The position numbers were made by a program, and so were the translations under genes. DNA of 34,640 nt from an uncultured Alphaproteobacteria bacterium (GTDB taxonomy: Bacteria > Pseudomonadota > Alphaproteobacteria > Micavibrionales > CSBR16-224). The notes below the pieces were generated by a model. The model saw only the letters and a list, made by a program, of their open reading frames with translations. It ran no database searches and was not told where the DNA came from. This document shows, one piece after another, positions 18,317 through 25,768 of this stretch (the first letter of the stretch is position 1; every line of letters begins with the position of its first letter). The DNA is taken from assembly GCA_937941575.1 (NCBI GenBank), contig CALDHH010000168.1, positions 1 to 34,640 on the forward strand, written 5' to 3'.

Positions 18317-20611
18317 ATGGAAAATAGAGCGTTAAAATTTAAAAATAATAATAACGCCGAGCTTACAACCGACGATAGCTCAATAAATATTCTTGCCAAA
18401 ATTCGTCAGATAATGAGCAAAGATATATCGGGAGTACAGAAGCTCCTTGAGATATTAAAAACTACTAAAAATCATTTAAATGCTGATGCTATTGCTTGTT
18501 ATGGATTAATGGATAGCAATATATATAATCTAATCTCAAAATCTGGTTATGATATCGGTTACCCAGAGATCACTGATTGGAGCAAAGGACAAGGTATTAT
18601 TGGTAATACGGTTGTTAATGCTGTGCCAATAAGTCTGACAGATAAATCGAAATCAATTTATTATTCGGATGCTGAAGAAAGCAAATACACATCATTATGC
18701 GCGGTGCCAATTACAAGAGGTAGTGTCATTATTGGTGTATTGGTAATTGAGAACTTAAAAGCCACAGATTATTCAGACGAAGTAATTGAGATTTTACAAA
18801 CTGTTTCAATGTTACTGGCGGAATTATTAGTCGCAAGTGACTTGATCCATCGTCATGTCTTGGAAACTCATAAAAATATCTCAAAAAATCCATATAATTT
18901 AGATGGTAAAATTTTAAGCCAAGGGCTTGGGATTGGTAATGCTTTATTCCATGAAACAGTTCTTAGTGTCTCAAATATATTTGTCGAAGATTCTGATCTA
19001 GAAAAAGAAAGATTAAAATCTGCTATTAATAAAATGAATATTGCTTTGAGTAGGCTATTACGCAGAGTAACTGGTGAGACAAAAGATATTTTAGAAGCCT
19101 ATCAAATGTTATCGCAAGATCTGGGTTGGATTAACAAGATTAAGAAAAAGATTGATCTCGGTTTAAGTTCGGAAGCTGCAATTCAGCGAGTTCAAAATGA
19201 AACTCGTTTAAAGATGTTGAAAATTACTGATCCATATATTCGTGAGAGATTAACGGATTTTGAAGATGTTAGTAATCGTCTGCTTACTTATCTTACAAAA
19301 GACGATAATAAAAAATCAGATAGTAATGATGATGTAATATTGATTGCCAGAAGCTTGGGTCCAGCTGCATTATTAGATTATGATTTAAAATCAATCAAAG
19401 GGATTATCCTTGAAGGTGGCAATCAATCCAATCATGTATCAATAGTTGCCAAGAGCTTTGATATTCCAGTCCTTGGGCAATGCGAGAATATTAGAAACCA
19501 TGTTTCAAATAATGATAAAGTTATATTGGACGCTCATCAAGGGATTGCTTTTATAAGACCAAGTGATGATACAGTTGAGCTATTTGAAAAAGAGCTATTA
19601 GAAAAGATTGAAATTAAGAATAGATATCGCGATGTCCTAAATAAACCAGCCGTTACCAAAGATGGAATGCGTATTTATATCAATATAAATGCAGGTCTTG
19701 CAGTTGATATGCAGGTGTTTAATGATGTGAACGCAGATGGTATTGGTTTGTTTCGAACAGAATTTGCCTTTATGGGCTGGTCAAAATACCCAAGTGTTGC
19801 AGTACAAACAGATTTCTATAAAAATATCCTACAAAAATCAAATGACAAACATGTAACTTTTAGAACATTGGATATAGGCGGTGATAAGCCATTGCCTTAT
19901 TTCAAAAACCCAACCGAAGATAATCCAGCCCTTGGTTGGCGTGCGGTCAGAATTGGTTTAGATAGACCTGCATTATTTAAGACACAATTCAGAGCCTTGA
20001 TAAGAGCAGCTGCCGGTGAAGACCTAAAGTTAATGTTACCAATGGTTGCTGATGTGGAAGAACTTATCCAAGCCAAGAAACTATTTGAAATTGAGAGATT
20101 GAAATCATTGGAGCTTGGATTTGCTCCACCAAAATCAATTAAATTTGGGGTAATGTTAGAAGTCCCATCATTAATATTCCAAATGGATAAATTACTAAAA
20201 AATGTTGATTTCATATCAATTGGAACCAATGATCTAATGCAATATCTATTTGCTGCAGATCGTGGAAATTATAATATTAAAAAACGTTATGATTGCCTAT
20301 CACCTGCGATGTTATCAGTTTTAATTGAGATAAAGAAAAAATGTGATGCGGTTTCTATGCCAGTTACCGTTTGTGGGGAAATGGCAAGTAATGTAATTGA
20401 CGCGATGGCATTGGTAAGTTTGGGCTTTAATTCAATATCAATAAACCCAAAAGCCGCCGTTAAAATTAAATTAATGGTAAATAGTTTAGATGTAAATATA
20501 ATGAAGCCATATATTAACCATTTGATTAATTCTGGTGAAAATAATATAAGAGAAGAGTTAAAGGCATTTGCATTGGATCATAATGTAAATATTTTAGCCT
20601 ATTCTAAATAG
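18317..20611 (+). CDS. ptsP: Phosphoenolpyruvate-protein phosphotransferase PtsP (EI-Ntr, GAF + PEP-utilizing domains)
   Basis: N-terminal GAF-like region, GGNQSNHVSIVAKSFDIPVLGQ (phospho-His region), DGIGLFRTEFAFM, FRTLDIGGDKPLPYF, ISIGTNDLMQYLFAADR, VCGEMAS. Confidence 0.95.
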   Translation: MENRALKFKNNNNAELTTDDSSINILAKIRQIMSKDISGVQKLLEILKTTKNHLNADAIACYGLMDSNIYNLISKSGYDIGYPEITDWSKGQGIIGNTVVNAVPISLTDKSKSIYYSDAEESKYTSLCAVPITRGSVIIGVLVIENLKATDYSDEVIEILQTVSMLLAELLVASDLIHRHVLETHKNISKNPYNLDGKILSQGLGIGNALFHETVLSVSNIFVEDSDLEKERLKSAINKMNIALSRLLRRVTGETKDILEAYQMLSQDLGWINKIKKKIDLGLSSEAAIQRVQNETRLKMLKITDPYIRERLTDFEDVSNRLLTYLTKDDNKKSDSNDDVILIARSLGPAALLDYDLKSIKGIILEGGNQSNHVSIVAKSFDIPVLGQCENIRNHVSNNDKVILDAHQGIAFIRPSDDTVELFEKELLEKIEIKNRYRDVLNKPAVTKDGMRIYININAGLAVDMQVFNDVNADGIGLFRTEFAFMGWSKYPSVAVQTDFYKNILQKSNDKHVTFRTLDIGGDKPLPYFKNPTEDNPALGWRAVRIGLDRPALFKTQFRALIRAAAGEDLKLMLPMVADVEELIQAKKLFEIERLKSLELGFAPPKSIKFGVMLEVPSLIFQMDKLLKNVDFISIGTNDLMQYLFAADRGNYNIKKRYDCLSPAMLSVLIEIKKKCDAVSMPVTVCGEMASNVIDAMALVSLGFNSISINPKAAVKIKLMVNSLDVNIMKPYINHLINSGENNIREELKAFALDHNVNILAYSK

Positions 20612-20649
20612 AATATTGGCTATATTAAATTAAAGTTTTGAGTTTTTAA

Positions 20650-21618
20650 ATGATTGAAGAAGAGCAAAAAAAAGAATCTGCGACAGGAACTAAACTGCGC
20701 CAAGCCCGAGAAAGACTTAAATATAGTCTAATCGATGTATCATCTGCAACTAAAATCAGGCAAGCTCAATTAGATGCAATTGAAAAAGGTAATATTGAAA
20801 CCTTACCTGGAATGACCTATGCCATTGGCTTTGTTAAAGTTTACGCCAAATATCTGGAACTTGACGAAAATGTTATTGCTGAGGAATTTAAGGCAGAACA
20901 TGTCGGTGAGGAAAAAAAGCCAGAATTAGCAATGAATGTATCGGAAGCAGAGATTTCTAAACCATATCCAAAGATTCTGATCTTATCTACTATACTGGCT
21001 GTTGGATTACTAATTATTTGGGCGATATTCTCTGGTGATGATGTCCAAGTAGCAGAGGTCAGAGAAGTTAAAACGGAACAAATTGCGGTAAGTGAAGTAA
21101 GTCAGGACAGTAGAACCGATGGTATTACTGAAGAAAATGCTGAGTTATTAGATATTAAAGAAGAAGATGAAGCATTAGAAGAAGAATTGATTGTCAAGAA
21201 AACTGAAGAAACTCACCAATTAATGATTGAAAAGAAAAAAGAGGCTTTGGCAAATGAAGAAGATCATCAGAGGCAGTTAGAAGAAGAAATTGAAATTAAA
21301 AAAGCTAAGCTCGAGGCAAGGCAAAAAGAAAAGCCAAATGTTGCCAAAATTTCAGGAGTTGTTATAAAATCTAGCCAAGCAAGCTGGATCCAAGTATCTG
21401 ATGCCAATGGGAACACAGTATTTAAAAAAGTTTTAAGACCGGGTGATTTATATGCTGTTCCAAAACAAAAGGGAATGCGGATGCTGACTGCAAATGCGGG
21501 TGGTATTGATATATATATTGATGGTAAGAAATTAAATAAATTGGGTGGTAAGGGTGCGGTTATCCGTGGTATCTTCCTTGATCCAAGTGAGCTAATATCA
21601 CGTTATAAATTTGAATAA
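20650..21618 (+). CDS. RodZ-like helix-turn-helix protein with TM segment and DUF4115-type C-terminal domain
   Basis: GTKLRQARERLKYSLIDVSSATKIRQAQLDAIEKGNIETLPGMTYAIGFVKVYAKYLELD; TM segment ILILSTILAVGLLIIWAIFSG; charged coiled-coil; C-terminal SSQASWIQVSDANGNTVFKKVLRPGDLY. Confidence 0.88.
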   Translation: MIEEEQKKESATGTKLRQARERLKYSLIDVSSATKIRQAQLDAIEKGNIETLPGMTYAIGFVKVYAKYLELDENVIAEEFKAEHVGEEKKPELAMNVSEAEISKPYPKILILSTILAVGLLIIWAIFSGDDVQVAEVREVKTEQIAVSEVSQDSRTDGITEENAELLDIKEEDEALEEELIVKKTEETHQLMIEKKKEALANEEDHQRQLEEEIEIKKAKLEARQKEKPNVAKISGVVIKSSQASWIQVSDANGNTVFKKVLRPGDLYAVPKQKGMRMLTANAGGIDIYIDGKKLNKLGGKGAVIRGIFLDPSELISRYKFE

Positions 21619-21629
21619 GGAATTAAACA

Positions 21630-22706
21630 TTGTCTTTTGACGCAAAATTACAGCAAGTATTATCCAGACATAAAGAAATCGCAGAACTTATGTCTGAGGG
21701 TAATTTATCATCAGATGAGTTTACAAAACTTTCGATGGAATATTCTGATCTAACCCCAGTTGCGGAAGCTATAGAAGAAATTCAAGCCAAACAAGCGGAA
21801 CAATCTGAATTACAAGAAATGCTAAATGACGAAGATGTTGATAAAGAAATGCGCGAATTGGCAGAATCTGAGTTAAGAGAAATTAAAGCTGTTCTGCCAG
21901 AATTGGAAAAGAAAGTAAGATTATCTTTGGTTCCAAAAGATTCAGCAGATGAAAAAAGTGCTATTTTAGAAATCCGTGCAGGAACTGGTGGCGATGAAGC
22001 TGCTTTATTTGCCTCCGATCTTTTTGAGATGTACAGAAACTACGCATCAAATTGTAAATGGCGTTTTGAAGTAATGGAAGCATCAGCAAGCGATGTTGGC
22101 GGATATAAAGAAATTATCATCAATGTTAAGGGGCATGGAGTTTTTGCCAAGATGAAATTTGAATCTGGTGTACATAGAGTACAGCGTATTCCAAAAACTG
22201 AATCTGGTGGTCGCATTCATACATCTGCTGCAACAGTTGCGGTGCTACCAGAGGCAGAAGAAGTCGATCTACATATTGATCCACAAGATATAAGGATTGA
22301 TGTATTCCGTGCATCTGGTCCAGGTGGACAATCAGTAAATACGACCGATAGTGCGATTAGAATTACCCATCTACCAACTGGAATAGTAGTCAGCCAACAG
22401 GATGAAAAATCTCAGCATAAAAATAAAGCCAAAGCGATGGTTGTCCTGCGTTCAAGATTATATGAACATGAAAGAAAAATTTTAGCCGATGAACGTGCTG
22501 CTGATAGAAAAGGGCAAGTAGGGAGCGGTGATAGGTCAGAGAGAATAAGAACTTATAACTTCCCACAAGGTCGAGTTACTGATCATAGAATTAACCTAAC
22601 CTTGCATAAATTGGACAAAGTTTTATCTGGGGAAGCATTGCCAGAGATTATTGACCCATTAATTGCCAATGATCAGGCAGAGAGATTAGCAGAGATAAGC
22701 TGGTAA
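21630..22706 (+). CDS. prfA: Peptide chain release factor 1
   Basis: [81 protein letters not shown] start at 21630. Confidence 0.98.
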   Translation: MSFDAKLQQVLSRHKEIAELMSEGNLSSDEFTKLSMEYSDLTPVAEAIEEIQAKQAEQSELQEMLNDEDVDKEMRELAESELREIKAVLPELEKKVRLSLVPKDSADEKSAILEIRAGTGGDEAALFASDLFEMYRNYASNCKWRFEVMEASASDVGGYKEIIINVKGHGVFAKMKFESGVHRVQRIPKTESGGRIHTSAATVAVLPEAEEVDLHIDPQDIRIDVFRASGPGGQSVNTTDSAIRITHLPTGIVVSQQDEKSQHKNKAKAMVVLRSRLYEHERKILADERAADRKGQVGSGDRSERIRTYNFPQGRVTDHRINLTLHKLDKVLSGEALPEIIDPLIANDQAERLAEISW

Positions 22707-23554
22707 TGTTAATTCGTGAAGCAATTAATATTGGAGCAGATAGGTTGAAATCTGTTGATATTAATACTTATAAATTAGATTCTAGAATATTATTTCAACA
22801 TGGCTTAAACATGTCTCAGGAAGATTTAATTATAAATTCAGAGAAGTTAATTTCCGATACTGATTATAATAAATTTATGGAGTTGATTGCCAAGCGTGAA
22901 ACAAGGATCCCAATTTCAAGAATTATTGGTAAGCGTGAATTTTGGGGCTTGGAATTTGAGCTTGGTACTGAAACTTTAGACCCAAGACCAGATTCTGAAA
23001 TCTTAATTGAGGCAATTTTAAAATATACAGAGCTAGAAGATAATGATTACCCTTGGAAAATATTGGATTTGGGGACAGGCACGGGTTGTTTATTGCTATC
23101 AGCTTTATCTGAATTAACTGGAGCCACTGGTTTGGGTTTAGATATATCAGAGAATGCCATAGAGATCGCCAGTAAAAATGCCATGAATTTGGGTTTAGAT
23201 GATAGATGTAATTTTGTAAATAAATCATGGCAAGATTATGAGTTTGATAAATATGATATAATCATCTCTAACCCACCATATATAAGAGCGGATGATATTG
23301 CTGAGCTATCGCCAGAGGTTAAAAAGCATGACCCAATCCAAGCTTTAACATCTGGGGAAACGGGCTTGGAAGCATATGAAGAATTGGCAGGGATAATTCC
23401 AGGGATTTTATCAGAGAAAGGTGTAGTTATTTTGGAAATAGGGTTTGACCAAGCCAAGGATGTAGGCTATATATTTGAAGGTAATAATCTTAAATTATTA
23501 AACTTGTATAAAGACCTATCAGGTTTGGATAGATGTTTATTGTTAAGTTTTTGA
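22706..23554 (+). CDS. prmC: Peptide chain release factor N5-glutamine methyltransferase
   Basis: ISRIIGKREFWGLEFELGTETLDPRPDSEILIEAIL, ILDLGTGTGCLLLSALSE, ISNPPYI; overlaps the prfA stop. Confidence 0.96.
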   Translation: MLIREAINIGADRLKSVDINTYKLDSRILFQHGLNMSQEDLIINSEKLISDTDYNKFMELIAKRETRIPISRIIGKREFWGLEFELGTETLDPRPDSEILIEAILKYTELEDNDYPWKILDLGTGTGCLLLSALSELTGATGLGLDISENAIEIASKNAMNLGLDDRCNFVNKSWQDYEFDKYDIIISNPPYIRADDIAELSPEVKKHDPIQALTSGETGLEAYEELAGIIPGILSEKGVVILEIGFDQAKDVGYIFEGNNLKLLNLYKDLSGLDRCLLLSF

Positions 23555-23556
23555 TT

Positions 23557-23593
23557 TTTTTACAAAAATACCCTTGTATAATATTTGTAAAAA
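23557..23593 (+). other. Inverted repeat after prmC
   Basis: TTTTTACAAA (23557-23566) / TTTGTAAAAA (23584-23593), perfect 10-bp arms; role (weak terminator or regulatory site) uncertain. Confidence 0.35.
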
Positions 23594-23753
23594 GTTAGAA
23601 TAAGATTATATACAATAGATTAGATGGTATTGACCATATTGTGAATTTAGTAATAAATACTAAACATTTAAAGAACATAGTAATAATATTGAATATTTTT
23701 CGGAATAAATATTATATAAAATTAAAAATCAATCGGAGCAAAGTCGTAATATT

Positions 23754-24338
23754 ATGAGACAAAACAACCCAAGACATAACCCTAGGCATAACCCAAGGCA
23801 TAATAGTAACAATAGTAATAACCGTAATCGCAGTAATTACAATAATAACAATAACAACAGAACAAATTTTGACAGCAATGGCCCGGAAGTTCGTATTCGT
23901 GGTAATGCTCATCAAGTAAATGAAAAATACATGAACTTGGCAAGAGATGCATCATCTGCTGGCGATCATGTATTGGCTGAAAGTTATTATCAACATGCTG
24001 AACATTATCAAAGAATTATAAACTCTATTGTTGATGAGAAAGCAGAAAAACAAGCTGTACGTGAAAAAATAATCGAAGAAAAACAAGCTAATCAGCAAGA
24101 ACAACCATCAATAAATGACGGTGAAGAAGCTGTTAAACCAAAAAGACAGCCAAGACCACCAAGAAAACCAAGACCAGAAGTTGAAGCATCACCTGAAGCA
24201 TCTGATAATACAGATGTAAATGATACCAACTCTCCGATCGAAAAATCAGAAAAACCAGCTCCAAAAAAACGAGCAACCAGAGCCCCAAGAAGACCCAGAA
24301 AACAAGCCGACTTCGTCGACGCTCCGGAAATTATGTAG
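23754..24338 (+). CDS. DUF4167 domain-containing protein
   Basis: Arg/Asn-rich N-terminus followed by VRIRGNAHQVNEKYMNLARDASSAGDHVLAESYYQHAEHYQRII, the DUF4167 signature, downstream of prmC as in other alphaproteobacteria. Confidence 0.92.
   Translation: MRQNNPRHNPRHNPRHNSNNSNNRNRSNYNNNNNNRTNFDSNGPEVRIRGNAHQVNEKYMNLARDASSAGDHVLAESYYQHAEHYQRIINSIVDEKAEKQAVREKIIEEKQANQQEQPSINDGEEAVKPKRQPRPPRKPRPEVEASPEASDNTDVNDTNSPIEKSEKPAPKKRATRAPRRPRKQADFVDAPEIM
23769..23804 (+). repeat. Three 12-bp tandem repeats encoding PRHN
   Basis: CCAAGACATAAC / CCTAGGCATAAC / CCAAGGCATAAT inside the DUF4167 ORF. Confidence 0.85.
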
Positions 24339-24341
24339 TGA

Positions 24342-24380
24342 ACAATAAAAAAGAGGACTAAAAGTCCTCTTTTTTATTGT
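24342..24380 (+). terminator. Strong intrinsic terminator after DUF4167 gene
   Basis: ACAATAAAAAAGAGGACT (24342-24359), AAA loop, AGTCCTCTTTTTTATTGT (24363-24380): perfect 18-bp arms with A/T tracts on both sides. Confidence 0.92.
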
Positions 24381-24384
24381 GAAC

Positions 24385-24449
24385 CACATTGAGTTCACTT
24401 ATGTCGGGTAAATTTTAATTTGCCCGTCAGAAGTGATTACGAAGACGTG
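24385..24449 (+). repeat. Dispersed intergenic element, copy A
   Basis: CACATTGAGTTC (24385-24396) ... hairpin CGGGTAAATT/AATTTGCCCG ... TTACGAAGACGTG (24437-24449); both ends recur in copy B at 30914-30971 on the opposite strand. Confidence 0.7.
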
Positions 24450-24461
24450 CAGTAAGTAATG

Positions 24462-24480
24462 AGAGGAGTAAAACTCCTCT
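24462..24480 (+). other. Second hairpin related to the DUF4167 terminator
   Basis: AGAGGAGT (24462-24469), AAA, ACTCCTCT (24473-24480); the same as the terminator core AGAGGACT-AAA-AGTCCTCT except for one swapped base pair. Confidence 0.7.
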
Positions 24481-24510
24481 AATCTTATTGCTAAAGATAA
24501 GTTTTGTAAC

Positions 24511-24744
24511 TCACTCAATATCCAATATATTTAAATGCTTATCATAGGAGAAATTAATACTCTGTTTATCTAATTCAGCTTTCCTTAGTTTTTCTATCAT
24601 TAAACTATTTTCATCAGAATTATTAATATAAAATACACCAGAATGTTCCATGAGTGATATTGATAACTTCTTATCATCTTCTCGTATTGTATCAATAGCA
24701 CTAGTTGAGCTTATGGTTAAATTAGTATCTTCTTTGAGGGTCAT
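24511..24744 (-). CDS. Small hypothetical protein (77 aa)
   Basis: Complete ORF 39 nt downstream of and co-directional with the protein-glutaminase-like gene. Confidence 0.55.
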   Translation of the reverse strand: MTLKEDTNLTISSTSAIDTIREDDKKLSISLMEHSGVFYINNSDENSLMIEKLRKAELDKQSINFSYDKHLNILDIE

Positions 24745-24783
24745 TTATTAAATTCTTTCTGTCTATGATGAGTAATTAACAAA

Positions 24784-25533
24784 TTACTTAAAAGGAATAT
24801 ATGTTCCAAGTTCTTTTATTCTATCACTAGATATAGGGATTCGATTGTTCTTATCTGTAGGTTTAACAATTGCGGTAAATCTAGATTGATCAGGGAGAAC
24901 ATCATTTGGTTCATTATGTTCTACGTTTTCTGATATCCAAGTTTTCCCATTTTCTGGAACTTGATGTTCTTCTATCGCTTGTTGTCTTGTTTGACTTGGT
25001 AGTACAGATCTTTGTCCTTCATCTTGGAGTTTTTTATAGCCCTCTAATGTTCTCTTTGCTTCATCATTGGTGTCAAGATCTATGGATGTACCTTTTGTAT
25101 AATTACCGCGAAAGCCGGTTGCTATCTCGGTTGAATTTACAATATGTACTTTATCTACATCAGTGCTAATTGCCTTGCTCCATTCTTCTGAAGTAGCAGG
25201 GCCATCAAATATAGCGGGGTCAAATATCATGTCGATGGTTTTATCATTTGAAATATTAACAGGAATTACAGGTGCAACATGCCAGCTCCACTGTATTAAT
25301 TCAGATTTGGGTGGATGAAAATTTAAAAATCCGCCATTTGAACCCTCTTTTGCCCAAGCTTTCTTAGGGATTACTCCAGATTCAAAAATTGTATTGCACA
25401 TGATATGTGCTCTTGCATAGCAGCCATCTCTTTTATAACCAAATGCTAAATCTTCCATATCTGCTAATCTATCAAATAGCTCAATGGCTGTTTTTAAATC
25501 TATTGAGTCCTGTTTTTCTTCTATATGTAACAT
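24784..25533 (-). CDS. Protein-glutaminase-like (protein deamidase) domain protein
   Basis: RDGCYARAHIM...WSWHVAPVI...DMIFDPAIFDGPATSEEWSKAI matches the recalled motif order of Chryseobacterium protein-glutaminase (DGCYARAHKM...WSYHVAILV...IIDPSLFSSGPVTDTAWRNA); candidate triad C38-H85-D105. Confidence 0.8.
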   Translation of the reverse strand: MLHIEEKQDSIDLKTAIELFDRLADMEDLAFGYKRDGCYARAHIMCNTIFESGVIPKKAWAKEGSNGGFLNFHPPKSELIQWSWHVAPVIPVNISNDKTIDMIFDPAIFDGPATSEEWSKAISTDVDKVHIVNSTEIATGFRGNYTKGTSIDLDTNDEAKRTLEGYKKLQDEGQRSVLPSQTRQQAIEEHQVPENGKTWISENVEHNEPNDVLPDQSRFTAIVKPTDKNNRIPISSDRIKELGTYIPFK

Positions 25534-25639
25534 GTATTTTAACCGGTTTATTTTAATTATGTAATTATTATATAATAAATATTAAATTAGCACAAGAAAA
25601 ATATCCAAAACCAAGAACACCGAATAAATAAACCAAAAC

Positions 25640-25669
25640 TTGAAAAATAACCCATCTATATTATATAAT
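25640..25669 (+). promoter_or_regulatory. Candidate sigma70-like promoter upstream of clpB
   Basis: TTGAAA (25640-25645), 18-nt spacer, TATAAT (25664-25669). Confidence 0.5.
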
Positions 25670-25768
25670 ATATATAGTCGCTTAAATTAAGGGCTGTATT
25701 AGTTTGGTTTTAAGGTTGCTTTTTAAGGGCTTTAAGATTTAATTTTATAAGATAAAAGGAGTGTCAGA

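Noticed and set aside
23712-23915. 67-aa antisense ORF (MMSITTNTNF...) over the DUF4167 start
   Set aside because: Low-complexity I/V/T sequence is the reverse reading of the Asn/Arg repeat region of DUF4167.
25640-25669. Heat-shock sigma32 promoter upstream of clpB
   Set aside because: CTTGAAA and CCCATCTA are both present but only 5 nt apart, wrong for a sigma32 promoter; a sigma70-like TTGAAA-18-TATAAT reading fits better.
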